Source: Pyrobaculum oguniense TE7
Lineage (GTDB): Archaea; Thermoproteota; Thermoprotei; Thermoproteales; Thermoproteaceae
Direction: 5' to 3'
Assembly (NCBI GenBank): GCA_000247545.1
Contig: CP003316.1
Coordinates: 1,273,233 to 1,337,232, forward strand
Length of the DNA: 64,000 nt
The notes under the pieces are model-generated. The model worked only from the letters and a program-made list of their open reading frames with translations. It made no database searches and was not told the origin of the DNA. This document shows, piece by piece, positions 48,852 to 57,047 of this stretch. How positions within the stretch are numbered: the first letter of the stretch is position 1; each line of letters begins with the position of its first letter. A program made the translations under genes and the position numbers.

Positions 48852-49403
48852 TTACTCCTCATCGGCATGGCTCCTCATATAGCGCTCCACGTAGTAGTAC
48901 GCAACCCTCAGCAGAACTACGTCGTGGATATAACGCACCCAGCTGAGCCGGGCGTATTCTGGAGGTATGCCGAGGTGCATGAGGAAAGACTGCGGTACCA
49001 GTAACCCCACCGTGTAGGGAACTGCGGCCAACGGCGTCGTGAACACCAAGGCAACTACAAATGGCTTGTAAAAAATCCTAGCCGGCCTCACGACGAGAAG
49101 CGGCAAAACGAAGATGTAGAACATAAGGTATAGAAGCCATAAAAGCAGGAACCACCAGCTAAGGGGGCCAAGCACCAGGGAGAGGTAAGGCGCGGCGAAG
49201 TGCGCCAGCGCAAGCCAGCGGGGATAGCCCAATAGCGGGCTTACAATCCACGCCACGGCGAAGCCGTAAGCCGACAGCGGCGTCGCGGCGAGGAGCTGAG
49301 GCGCGTAGAAAAAATACCTAGCCGTACAAAGCGAGAAGACCCCTAAAAAAGGGACTATTTCAGGGATAAACAAGCGGTACAACGACGCCGCCGGTGGAGC
49401 CAT
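48852..49403 (-). CDS. Multi-spanning membrane protein downstream of a surface-protein gene
   Basis: From the ATG inside the end of the upstream gene (44-base overlap) the protein has 183 residues. The frame is open further up, but those codons lie within the large gene. It has five or six membrane helices such as YGFAVAWIVSPLLGYPRWLA and WWFLLLWLLYLMFYIFVLPL, and a cytoplasmic tail SHADEE. No family is recognised. Coupling with the secreted protein suggests a role in its export, anchoring or processing, inferred from position only. Confidence 0.65.
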   Translation of the reverse strand: MAPPAASLYRLFIPEIVPFLGVFSLCTARYFFYAPQLLAATPLSAYGFAVAWIVSPLLGYPRWLALAHFAAPYLSLVLGPLSWWFLLLWLLYLMFYIFVLPLLVVRPARIFYKPFVVALVFTTPLAAVPYTVGLLVPQSFLMHLGIPPEYARLSWVRYIHDVVLLRVAYYYVERYMRSHADEE

Positions 49404-51612
49404 ATGCGAAATACTCCCTTTTCTCATTAAAATAATTCTGCCAATAATTCGGAGAAACCACAGGCGCCCTAAACTTGGCGTATATGAGGAAGTATGCATT
49501 ATCTTCATTGCTTCTGTAGTAGTATACTCTCACATAGCTAGGGATAGTGAAAGAGGTCAAGCAGCCTGTGGTGCCAGGAGCCAACAACTTCACGAAAGCA
49601 CTTCTAACAGCCCCGTTTATGTCCACGCCGGCGGAGTAGTAGGGGCCGCTATACGTAGCACCGCCAACTGTGATTGAACACCCGCTGTACGACGGCCCTT
49701 GAACCCCGGCCAGTATTATCGACAAACCAGTGAGAGTTAGCCCAACGAGTGGGTTTGTGTATAGCGTGGACCATCCCAATAGCTGTGCAAGCTCGTTGTA
49801 AGCCTGGATTCCTGTTATAAAAGCCTGGGTGGCGGCTGTGAGGAAATTAATCGACGTCCAATAGTCAGTAGAGCTCTTGGTATTTGGATAAAGCCACGCG
49901 GTCACAGTGGTAGCCCAGCATATCGATAGCATATAGCTAGAGCCTGGCAGATCATAGGTTACATGGGTGTATACAATGCGGTACTCCCAACTGCCAGTTA
50001 TTGCAGTTATTCCGTTTTGAATCTGCGACGTGAGCTCTGCCTTAGCTAAAATGTGGGGGTTAGTCTCGTTTCTATTCGTCTTTGGGTCGTATACGCCGCC
50101 GGCGGTAGTCCTCCATATGTTCGTTAACACCTCATCACCTGTCACGTTGTATGTAGTTAAGCCGTTCCTTATCATGAACTTAGCATAATACCATGTAGTA
50201 GAGTTATGCGTCCATATCTCTGACCATTTATAACCGTGCAACTTAAGTGTTGACATTTTCACGTATGGGTAGTAGTTGCTCCCGCTGGGTGGGGTTAGAG
50301 GCGGGTCGAATTCCAGTGTTATGGGGACCAGGCTTGAGTTAAACTGGAACAGCCTCAGCGCGCCGGTTGCGTAGAACGACGCCGCGTTGGATCTGAAGAC
50401 TTGGCAAAGCCCACCGTTTTGGCTTAAGGTCATGGATATAGTCCCCGCAAGCGCCCCACCTACGTAGACCCTCACGTACTGGTACGTCTTCCCGGCGCAG
50501 TTGTACACCTCCAAGTCGCCTATGCTCAACGTGGCTGAGTCGGACGCGGCGCCTTGGGGTATCTTGCCTATGAAGAATATGCGCCTTGTCTGATACATGT
50601 ACGTGGAGCAGAAGTTGTCCTCAACGAGAGCGCTCACGAAGCTAAACACCATGTGGCCCCATGTGGGATCCGCGGGGCTGGGCCTCTCGTACTCCACTGT
50701 CACCGTAGGCTCGAAGGTCACGGGGAGGTCCCACGGCCCTGTGATGACGTCTACGGATATCCACAAGTATTTGGGGCGCAGTGATGAGGGGATTTGGAAG
50801 GTGTAGACGTAGCCGTAGTTGGTGGATACAATGGCGTTTGCTGTAAGCGATTGGACGTAGGCCGGTAGCTGTGTCGTCGGGAAGTCGCTGTAGTAGATAT
50901 TTAAGCGCACCGAGCTGGCTGAGGCGCCGCGGAGTGCCACGCTCACCGCGGCGACTCCTCTGCCGACGTAGGCATATGTCTGGGTCGTGTAGCTGTAGGT
51001 CTTAGTCTGAATGTTGAAGTCCGTCGCGTAGGTAAACCTCACTGAGAAGCTCCCCCTCGTGGACACCGGCGGCGAGTGAATCCTAAATATGTACCTTGTA
51101 ACAGACGAGGCGTCGGCTACGGCCGACGCCTCCGGCGGGATGCGCCACCTGCCCTTGGCGATCGTAACCGTTTTATCGTTCACCCTGTAGACCCCTGGCC
51201 CTACCTCTCGCCCTCTTAGAACCACTTCGGCGCGCACCGGCGGGAGGCTATCCCTTTCTGGGCTGTCCGTGTACACTATTTCATAAGTCTTGCCGTCTAA
51301 TTCCAAGACCGCCTTTCTGCCTCTTGCCGCATCCGCCTTGCCGGCGCCCCTCGGCACCGCTAGGTACGGCCCTGAAAAAATGGGCACCGTCAAGTTAATC
51401 GGCCTCTTGGGATCGTACGTGCCCTCTGCCCAGACGGCGTCTTTAAGCTCGAGGATGTAGACCTTGGGAAGCGGCGCAGGCGTGCCGTTTACGACGGCGT
51501 AGGCGTATTCTGGGATTTTATCTACCGCGACCAGCACCACGTCGTCTAGCGAAGCCCCCAGCGTCAGAGCTGAGAGCACCAGCACCGCAACCGCAAGCCA
51601 AGCTACCGGCAT
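49360..51612 (-). CDS. Large secreted surface protein
   Basis: A 750-residue protein. The signal peptide MPVAWLAVAVLVLSALTLGA is followed by beta-rich sequence. Early parts have YEIVYTDSPERDSLPPVRAE and VNDKTVTIAKGRWRIPPEAS. Middle parts have many Tyr, Thr, Ser and Asn (KTYSYTTQTYAYVGRGVAAV). Two Cys groups occur (EDNFCSTY, EVYNCAGKT, LCQVFRS; later ICWATT, GCSITVGG, GCLTSFTIP), so disulfides are likely. There is no C-terminal membrane helix. It may be an S-layer or adhesin-like protein, but no known family is recognised. Codon use is more A/T-rich in the 3' third than in neighbours. Confidence 0.75.
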   Translation of the reverse strand: MPVAWLAVAVLVLSALTLGASLDDVVLVAVDKIPEYAYAVVNGTPAPLPKVYILELKDAVWAEGTYDPKRPINLTVPIFSGPYLAVPRGAGKADAARGRKAVLELDGKTYEIVYTDSPERDSLPPVRAEVVLRGREVGPGVYRVNDKTVTIAKGRWRIPPEASAVADASSVTRYIFRIHSPPVSTRGSFSVRFTYATDFNIQTKTYSYTTQTYAYVGRGVAAVSVALRGASASSVRLNIYYSDFPTTQLPAYVQSLTANAIVSTNYGYVYTFQIPSSLRPKYLWISVDVITGPWDLPVTFEPTVTVEYERPSPADPTWGHMVFSFVSALVEDNFCSTYMYQTRRIFFIGKIPQGAASDSATLSIGDLEVYNCAGKTYQYVRVYVGGALAGTISMTLSQNGGLCQVFRSNAASFYATGALRLFQFNSSLVPITLEFDPPLTPPSGSNYYPYVKMSTLKLHGYKWSEIWTHNSTTWYYAKFMIRNGLTTYNVTGDEVLTNIWRTTAGGVYDPKTNRNETNPHILAKAELTSQIQNGITAITGSWEYRIVYTHVTYDLPGSSYMLSICWATTVTAWLYPNTKSSTDYWTSINFLTAATQAFITGIQAYNELAQLLGWSTLYTNPLVGLTLTGLSIILAGVQGPSYSGCSITVGGATYSGPYYSAGVDINGAVRSAFVKLLAPGTTGCLTSFTIPSYVRVYYYRSNEDNAYFLIYAKFRAPVVSPNYWQNYFNEKREYFAYGSTGGVVVPLVYP

Positions 51613-51674
51613 GGCGCCATTGAATCAAATACTCTTTTTTTCGCTCGGCAACTGGCAAAGCTAAATTCGACAAT

Positions 51675-53036
51675 TTACGCAGTTGGTAGCGGGCCGAGGC
51701 CTATCTTCTCGCGGAACTCGTTGTACTTCTTCACCACTTCGGCATACCACCTCTCGAGGCCCTCCCGGCTTTCCGGATAGGCCAGGTAGAGGTCGCCGAT
51801 CTCCTTGGCGTATTGGATAGAGGTGCTCAGCTTCTTCAAAAGCGCCGGCCGCCCCAGGAACTGCATCATTACCCTAAACTTATCGAGGAGCGAGAGATTT
51901 GTCCCCTTCGCGGCGAGGTGGTAGATCTCGTCTTCTGTAAGAATTCTCCGCGACAGGCCGAAGTTCAGGTCGTCGTTGTCCAGCGTCTGGAGCATAAGCC
52001 TAAGCACGTCCAGCTGGGCCTGCCTGTACCCCCACTCCCTCATGTACAACACGTTGTACTCCCACAGGGCGGACTCGGAGAAGTCCCCCCGCTCAAAGGC
52101 CTTCGCAATAACCCTAGACGAGAGCTCAGCGGTGAGGAGGGCTTGGCCAATCCCCCCGCCGTGGATGGGGTTCACTGCCGCCGCGGCGTCGCCCAGGGCC
52201 ACAATGCCGTTGCCCACAAGGGATTTCAAGGGGCGCCGCGTCGGGATGAAGCCCCCGCCTATGTGGTACTTCCCCCTAACCTTAAACCTGGGGAGGATCG
52301 CCTTCTCGTAGCTCGTCCTCGGGTTCTGCTTCAAGATGCCCCAGATTCCCAGACCCACGTTCAGCATCGTGGCGCTCCTCGGGAAAATCCACCAGTACCC
52401 GCCCGGCGACACCGTCTGATCTAGGTATATCTTAATGTACTGCGGGTTTTCGACAGGCTCCTCAACGTAGACAATCTCGCGGTACGCGTGCGATACGTCT
52501 TCGGGGTGGAGGGGCTCCGAGATGAGCCACCCCGCGAGCTTTGTCCTCACCACAGCGGCGGAGCCCGTGGCGTCCGCGACTACCTTGGCCAAGAACTCCT
52601 TTGCTGAGCCGGTCTTCCTATCCACTGCCTTAACCCCCACAACAGCGCCGTTTTCCACAATGGGGCCGGTGGCGGTGTAGCCCTCAAAAAGCGACGCCCC
52701 GGCCCTAACCGCCTCCTCGACTAGCCACTTCCCCCAGGCGAAGCGGTCCAGCACGTAGCCCTCGCCCCTGACGACAAGCCGAGTCCTCTCGTCGGGGCTA
52801 AAAAGCTCTACTCCCTCGATCTTGTTCTGGAAGACCTTGGGGTTCGGCGTGAGGTTTTTAGACATCCTCTCCACATGATGGAGGCCGAGCCCGTCGCCGC
52901 AGGTCTTAACCCCAATTTGATCCCCGCTCTTAGACTCCAGGAGGGCCACCCTGAAGCCGGCCTTGGCCAGGAGATAGGCGGCGTAGGCGCCAGCTGTGCC
53001 AGCGCCCGCCACCACTACATCGAAACGCTCAGACAT
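51675..53036 (-). CDS. Geranylgeranyl reductase-family flavoprotein
   Basis: A 453-residue protein. It has FDVVVAGAGTAGAYAAYLLA (FAD-binding Rossmann, residues about 5-24), KTCGDGLGLHHVERM with the conserved CG near the active site, VVADATGSAAVVRTKL, and the FAD motif NGIVALGDAAAAVNPIHGGG followed by IGQAL. These are archaeal GGR features. The enzyme saturates double bonds in the C20 isoprenoid chains of archaeal lipids (or of menaquinone side chains). HMG-CoA reductase, the start of this pathway, is also in the window but not linked. It starts at an ATG with an A/T box. Confidence 0.92.
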   Translation of the reverse strand: MSERFDVVVAGAGTAGAYAAYLLAKAGFRVALLESKSGDQIGVKTCGDGLGLHHVERMSKNLTPNPKVFQNKIEGVELFSPDERTRLVVRGEGYVLDRFAWGKWLVEEAVRAGASLFEGYTATGPIVENGAVVGVKAVDRKTGSAKEFLAKVVADATGSAAVVRTKLAGWLISEPLHPEDVSHAYREIVYVEEPVENPQYIKIYLDQTVSPGGYWWIFPRSATMLNVGLGIWGILKQNPRTSYEKAILPRFKVRGKYHIGGGFIPTRRPLKSLVGNGIVALGDAAAAVNPIHGGGIGQALLTAELSSRVIAKAFERGDFSESALWEYNVLYMREWGYRQAQLDVLRLMLQTLDNDDLNFGLSRRILTEDEIYHLAAKGTNLSLLDKFRVMMQFLGRPALLKKLSTSIQYAKEIGDLYLAYPESREGLERWYAEVVKKYNEFREKIGLGPLPTA

Positions 53037-53067
53037 AAAACCTCCACGGATTTGGTGTATAAAAAGT

Positions 53068-53745
53068 TTAGAGTTTAAGGACGTCGCCGGGCTTCATTAC
53101 GAAAACCTTTGCCCTAGACACAGCCTCTACCCTGGCCTTGAAGTCCTCGGGGTCCTGCCTGATCAGGGGAAACGTGTTGTAGTGCATCGGCACCACCCTC
53201 CTCGGCCTCAGGAGTTGCACCGCTATTGCCGCCTCACGGGGGCCCATGGTGAAGACGCTACCAATGGGCAGGAGTGCCACGTCTATGTCGTAGAGCTCGC
53301 CGATTAGCTCCATATCTCTGAACAAGGCCGTGTCGCCGGCGTGGTACACCGTCCCCTCCGGCGTCGCTACGACGAAGCCTGAGGGCGCCCCCCTATTCGC
53401 CGTGTGGAGAGCCGGCGTCATGTACACCTCCACGCCGTCACCTAGCTTAATTGTCCCCCCGATGTTCATGGGCATAGTCTGCGCCTCGGGGATCCCCTTC
53501 TCCGCCACCTCCAGCGTTAGCTCGAAAGTACCGACGATGGGGGCACCTGTGGCCTTGGCTATGTCGACAGACTCCCCCAAGTGGTCGAAGTGGTCGTGGG
53601 TGATCAAGATATGCGTCGGCTTGGCGTTTATAACCTCCTGCGGCGAAGCAGGGGAGAGCGGGTTTGTAATCCACGGGTCGATGAGTAGCTTGGCGCCACC
53701 CGTCTCCACCATAAAAGCCGCGTGCCCATACCACCTAATCTGCAT
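53068..53745 (-). CDS. UPF0173 metal-dependent hydrolase (metallo-beta-lactamase fold)
   Basis: A 225-residue protein. It has QIRWYGHAAFMVETGGAKLL (first His-region strand), the signature THDHFDHLG (H-x-H-x-D-H), LHTANRGAPSGFVV, VYHAGDTALFRDMELIGEL with the bridging Asp, and VVPMHYNTFP with the last His. All ligands for two metal ions are present. Family UPF0173 is widespread and its natural substrate is not settled. There is a 31-base gap to the geranylgeranyl reductase gene, so a shared transcript from the same strand is plausible in one direction only. Confidence 0.9.
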   Translation of the reverse strand: MQIRWYGHAAFMVETGGAKLLIDPWITNPLSPASPQEVINAKPTHILITHDHFDHLGESVDIAKATGAPIVGTFELTLEVAEKGIPEAQTMPMNIGGTIKLGDGVEVYMTPALHTANRGAPSGFVVATPEGTVYHAGDTALFRDMELIGELYDIDVALLPIGSVFTMGPREAAIAVQLLRPRRVVPMHYNTFPLIRQDPEDFKARVEAVSRAKVFVMKPGDVLKL

Positions 53746-53793
53746 GGCAGAAGATCGACAACTCTATTTAACATTTTATTCCCCGCACCGCGG

Positions 53794-54033
53794 CTAAGAG
53801 CGCTTCTTTAAGTCGAGCCTTATGGCCTTGGCGTGGGGGACGTATATCTTCACCATGTAGCTTCTCTCCAGTTCCTTCACCAGCTCGGCCAAGACACGCC
53901 ACTCGAGGGGCTTGACGAGGAAGATCTTGACGTGGTGCGTGTCCGTCGCGGGGGCGTAGCTGTACTTCACGTATTTCACCGAGCCGGCGCCCAGCTTCTT
54001 CGCCAGCTCCACCACCTTTTCAAACTCCTTCAC
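53794..54033 (-). CDS. Small hypothetical protein downstream of Hjc
   Basis: A 79-residue protein. The box tatttttaaag about 25 bases upstream selects this GTG; the longer open frame above it runs antisense to codon sense through the Hjc gene and is artificial. The sequence VKEFEKVVELAKKLGAGSVK, then YSYAPATDTHHVKIFLVKPL and YMVKIYVPHAKAIRLDLKKR, is a basic alpha/beta protein. No family is recognised. A nucleic-acid binding role would fit its charge but is not shown. Confidence 0.65.
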   Translation of the reverse strand: MKEFEKVVELAKKLGAGSVKYVKYSYAPATDTHHVKIFLVKPLEWRVLAELVKELERSYMVKIYVPHAKAIRLDLKKRS

Positions 54034-54053
54034 ATGGAGAGCAACGCACCTCT

Positions 54054-54455
54054 TTAAAAATACTGATCCATCCTCTCTGAGAACAGCGCCTCCACAAAGG
54101 CCTTCAGCTCGACGCCCTTCTCGTACTCCTCCCTTCCTACCCTGTCCGCAAGGGGGAGGACCTTCCACGGCTCCCTCCCGTACTTGACCAGAAGGTACGC
54201 CTCGCCTCCCGCCCTCTTTGCGAAAAGCGCCAGCTTTTCCGCCTTTTCTGGCTCCAGCCTTATCGGGGCATACTTCGCTCTGTACTTCACTTCGAAGACT
54301 AAAACCCTCCCCCGGCACACCGCCACAATATCCGGCACGTAGCGCCTCCTAACCCCACCCCCCGAGGAGCAACCCCGCAGAACGGCACACCCCCTCTCCC
54401 AGAAGAAGTTAGCGAGCTCCCTCTCCTTCGCCGAGCCCTTGCGCTTCACACTCAT
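54054..54455 (-). CDS. hjc: Holliday junction resolvase Hjc
   Basis: A 133-residue protein: RKGSAKERELANFFWERGCA (Glu of the active site in AKERELA), RRRYVPDIVAVCRGRVLVFE (Asp in PDIV), VKYR (the E-x-K of the nuclease motif), then a C-terminal helical part. This is archaeal Hjc, which cuts four-way junctions as a dimer in recombination. Length and motif spacing are normal. The ATG has an A/T box upstream; the neighbouring unknown gene lies 45 bases before it on the same strand. Confidence 0.92.
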   Translation of the reverse strand: MSVKRKGSAKERELANFFWERGCAVLRGCSSGGGVRRRYVPDIVAVCRGRVLVFEVKYRAKYAPIRLEPEKAEKLALFAKRAGGEAYLLVKYGREPWKVLPLADRVGREEYEKGVELKAFVEALFSERMDQYF

Positions 54456-54500
54456 ATACCCAACAAGGCCTGAGTTTAAAACAGCCGGTTGGAAATATCG

Positions 54501-54992
54501 CTACAGAACCTCCACCTCCCTATACGGCTCGCAGAGTAGTCTCTCAACCAGCCCGCAACCATCACATCCACAAGTCGCACGCCCCTTGATCACTAGCTCC
54601 AGCGTATACGGGTCAAACCCCCTGGCGTCCAACAATAGGCCCAGCACCTCCTTCCCCCTTAGCCCCCTCAGCTCGTCTCTATCCCTCACGTAGTAGAACC
54701 CTGGCCCTGCGTAGGCGCTAGCTGGGCGGATGGGCACGATGTTCTTCCCCCTGATGGGGGCCGGGCCCCACAGGTATATTGTCAAGTCGGGTCTCAGCTC
54801 CCTAGCTAGGGCTACCCACAGCCTCTTCCCAGTTCTGAGGGCTACCCCCGCCACCGCCTTCTTCACTGCCCGGTGCAAGCAGTCAAGGTCCTCCCCCACT
54901 AGAGGGATTATCTTAGCATCCAGCGCATCGCAGAGTGGGACTACTTGCGGGATGTCAACCCCCAAAACCTTCTCGCTGTATATGAGTATCAC
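54501..54992 (-). CDS. Hypothetical Cys-rich-tail protein between TBP and Hjc
   Basis: A 163-residue protein whose GTG overlaps the TBP stop by four bases, so it is translated from the TBP mRNA. It starts VILIYSEKVLGVDIPQVVPL, has VALRTGKRLWVALARELRPD, and ends with RATCGCDGCGLVERLLCEPY. The cysteine group C-x-C-x2-C-x8-C could bind zinc or iron-sulfur. The middle part reads as an alpha/beta fold. I do not recognise the family. The tie to TBP suggests, but does not show, a link to transcription. Confidence 0.7.
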   Translation of the reverse strand: MILIYSEKVLGVDIPQVVPLCDALDAKIIPLVGEDLDCLHRAVKKAVAGVALRTGKRLWVALARELRPDLTIYLWGPAPIRGKNIVPIRPASAYAGPGFYYVRDRDELRGLRGKEVLGLLLDARGFDPYTLELVIKGRATCGCDGCGLVERLLCEPYREVEVL

Positions 54993-55594
54993 AACTCTTC
55001 GAGCTCCTCTTCTGACTCCTCTTCCTCCGCCCCCTCCTCCACGTAGAGCACACCAAGTTCTTTTAGCTGGTTGTAGAGCTTCTGCACCGCCGTGGCCACG
55101 TCCCGCTCGCTCTTGGCCCCGGTACAGACGATCTTCCCAGAGCCGAATATTAGAATCACGACCCTGGGGTTCGTCATACGGTATATCAATCCGGGAAATT
55201 GCTCCGGCTCGTACATAGCGTTCTCTAACATCAGCACTGCCTGCTCTAGGTCGACCTCGGCATGGAGGTTCCCCGAAGCAACGATGTTTTGGACTTGGAC
55301 CTCCGGGTCAAAGGGCACATCCGCCCCGTGGTCCTTGAGCAATTTGACCAGCGCCCGTACCGCGTTTTTGAGATCCTCCTCGTTCTTCGCCCCCGTGGCC
55401 ACCATCTTGCCCGTCCTAAAAATAAGGGCAGAAATCCTGGGCTTCGTGAGGCGGAGGATGAGGCCGGGGAACTGGTCGGGGTTGTATTCGGCCATCGCCA
55501 GCCTCTCGGCCAGCATTTCTAAGTCAAGTTCAACCTGCAAGTTGACCGTGGCTACAATGTTCTCAATACGATACGTCGGCCCTGTGGTAGACAT
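54989..55594 (-). CDS. tbp: TATA-box-binding protein
   Basis: A 201-residue protein. Two direct repeats of about 90 residues carry YRIENIVATVNLQVELDLEM...FPGLILRLTKPRISALIFRT (GKMVATGAK) and VQVQNIVASGNLHAEVDLEQ...FPGLIYRMTNPRVVILIFGS (GKIVCTGAK), the saddle of TBP. The C-terminal tail is very acidic (EEGAEEEESEEELEEL), as in several Thermoproteales. The ATG is chosen at leaderless distance from tttataaac; the open frame further upstream lies across this promoter. The gene for an unknown protein is coupled at the 3' end. Confidence 0.96.
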   Translation of the reverse strand: MSTTGPTYRIENIVATVNLQVELDLEMLAERLAMAEYNPDQFPGLILRLTKPRISALIFRTGKMVATGAKNEEDLKNAVRALVKLLKDHGADVPFDPEVQVQNIVASGNLHAEVDLEQAVLMLENAMYEPEQFPGLIYRMTNPRVVILIFGSGKIVCTGAKSERDVATAVQKLYNQLKELGVLYVEEGAEEEESEEELEEL

Positions 55595-55739
55595 ATGGAT
55601 GTTTATAAACCTATATTTAAATATGCTTGGCTGGAAATAGGGATATATCGATTTCCCATCGCGTTGGCGCTGGGCGAACAAGGCGTTTACTGGTAGGCCT
55701 TTGTACGCGGGTCTTATATTGCGGGGCCTTTCACAGACC

Positions 55740-56225
55740 GTGTTGGTGGCTTTGGAGGAGCGTCTACGGGCGACGCTGTGGCGGCTTGCGCAAGAGTTCG
55801 CATATCTCGCGTTGTTGGGCACGTCGTATATTCCTCCTTGCAGTCTTTTGAGGAGGCGCGTTGCCCGGGTGGTGGAGCCTGAGTTTGTCTCTTTTATGGC
55901 GGCGAGAATCGGGGGGGACGTGCCCGATGTTTATCTAAACTCGGCACTTGGCATGAGGCTCGGGGGTGTGCCCCGGTGCGAGATTCTGCACGACGTCTCG
56001 CCGGAGTTGTACCAGCTGTGCAACGCCATCCGTACTAGGGGATACGTGCCGCTGTATGAGGCAGTGCACGAGGTGGTTGTACCACTAGCTCTGTCGGCTT
56101 CTGTGGCGGGGCTGGAGGAGGGGGACATCCTCTTGGCGAGCTACAGAGCGGCGGCCGGGAAGGGGGATCTCTACGCTGTTTTGAGGTATTTTGATAGGTG
56201 GGTGGCGATAGGCAAGTTTTTCTAG
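55740..56225 (+). CDS. Hypothetical protein upstream of trmI
   Basis: tcttatattgcg about 24 bases upstream points to this GTG; the frame is open 13 codons further. The protein has 161 residues, helical, with LEERLRATLWRLAQEFAYLA, RRRVARVVEPEFVSFMAARI and HDVSPELYQLCNAIRTRGYV. A hydrophobic VVVPLALSASVAGLEEGDI is not long enough for a membrane span. No family is recognised. The trmI gene begins 12 bases after its stop, so they are likely one transcript. Confidence 0.65.
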   Translation: MLVALEERLRATLWRLAQEFAYLALLGTSYIPPCSLLRRRVARVVEPEFVSFMAARIGGDVPDVYLNSALGMRLGGVPRCEILHDVSPELYQLCNAIRTRGYVPLYEAVHEVVVPLALSASVAGLEEGDILLASYRAAAGKGDLYAVLRYFDRWVAIGKFF

Positions 56226-56237
56226 GCCCACAACGGG

Positions 56238-57011
56238 GTGTCTGTGTTTAGGAGGGGGGACTGGGCTCTGTTGGTGGAGGAGGGCGGCGGGTTTAGGACT
56301 GTGGTGAGGGCGGGGGGCGGGAGGGTGCAGACTGCGAGGGGGTACATCGACGCTGACCAGCTTGTAGGCTTGCCGCACGGCGGTGTCGTCGTCTCCTCGA
56401 TTGGGGTGAGGCTGAGGGCCCTGCCGGCTACGATATTCGACGTAATTGAGCATAGGTTTAAGCTGGGGGCCCAGGCCGTCTACCCAAAAGACGCAGTGCA
56501 CATTGTCAGGGCGGCGGGGCTGGGGCCTGGGTCGAGGGTGGCTGAGGCGGGAACCGGCTCTGGCTTCTTGACCGCGGTCTTGGCATGGTTTGTGAGGCCT
56601 TGGGGGGTTGTGTACAGTTTTGACAACCGGGTGAGCCACATGAGGGTGGCGGCGCGCAACCTCAAGACGGCGGGGCTGGGGGACTACGTAGAGCTCCAGC
56701 TACGGGATGTGGTTAGGTCTGGCTTCGGCAGGGTGCGAGTAGATGTCGTGGTGCTTGACATGGGGGACCCTTGGAACGCCCTTGGCCACACGTGGGAGGT
56801 GCTGGGGCCGGGAGGCCGCGTCGTGATCTTCTCCACCACGGCGGAGCACTTGGCGAAGAGCGTGTCGACGCTCAGGTCCGCCGGCTTTGTGGAAATCTCA
56901 GTGGAGGAGGTGGCTGTGAGGTATTGGAAGCCTGTGCCAGGCGAGCTGAGGCCGGAGACCTTCGGCGTGGTACACACCGGTTGGATCATCTCGGCAAGGA
57001 GGGGGTGGTGA
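56238..57011 (+). CDS. trmI: tRNA (adenine-N1)-methyltransferase TrmI
   Basis: A 257-residue protein. The small N-terminal barrel (FRRGDWALLVEEGGGFRTVV) is followed by YPKDAVHIVRAAGLGPGSRV, motif I VAEAGTGSGFLTAVLAWFV, GVVYSFDNRVSHMRVAARNL, VVLDMGDPWNALGHTWEVLG and a C-terminal RYWKPVPGELRPE. The last is close to the TrmI signature for m1A at tRNA positions 57/58. Archaeal TrmI is a tetramer that stabilises the T-loop at high temperature. It starts from a GTG and lies just behind an unknown gene and before proS. Confidence 0.9.
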   Translation: MSVFRRGDWALLVEEGGGFRTVVRAGGGRVQTARGYIDADQLVGLPHGGVVVSSIGVRLRALPATIFDVIEHRFKLGAQAVYPKDAVHIVRAAGLGPGSRVAEAGTGSGFLTAVLAWFVRPWGVVYSFDNRVSHMRVAARNLKTAGLGDYVELQLRDVVRSGFGRVRVDVVVLDMGDPWNALGHTWEVLGPGGRVVIFSTTAEHLAKSVSTLRSAGFVEISVEEVAVRYWKPVPGELRPETFGVVHTGWIISARRGW

Positions 57012-57047
57012 CGGCAATGGGCGGAAATATTTTTCTTCCCCAGTTGT

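Noticed and set aside
53794-54318. 174-codon version of the gene downstream of Hjc
   Set aside because: The first 95 codons are an out-of-frame reading of Hjc with Gly/Arg-rich unnatural composition; a promoter box selects the internal GTG.
54989-55822. 277-codon version of TBP
   Set aside because: The extra 76 codons have no TBP similarity and run across the TATA box that precedes the internal ATG.
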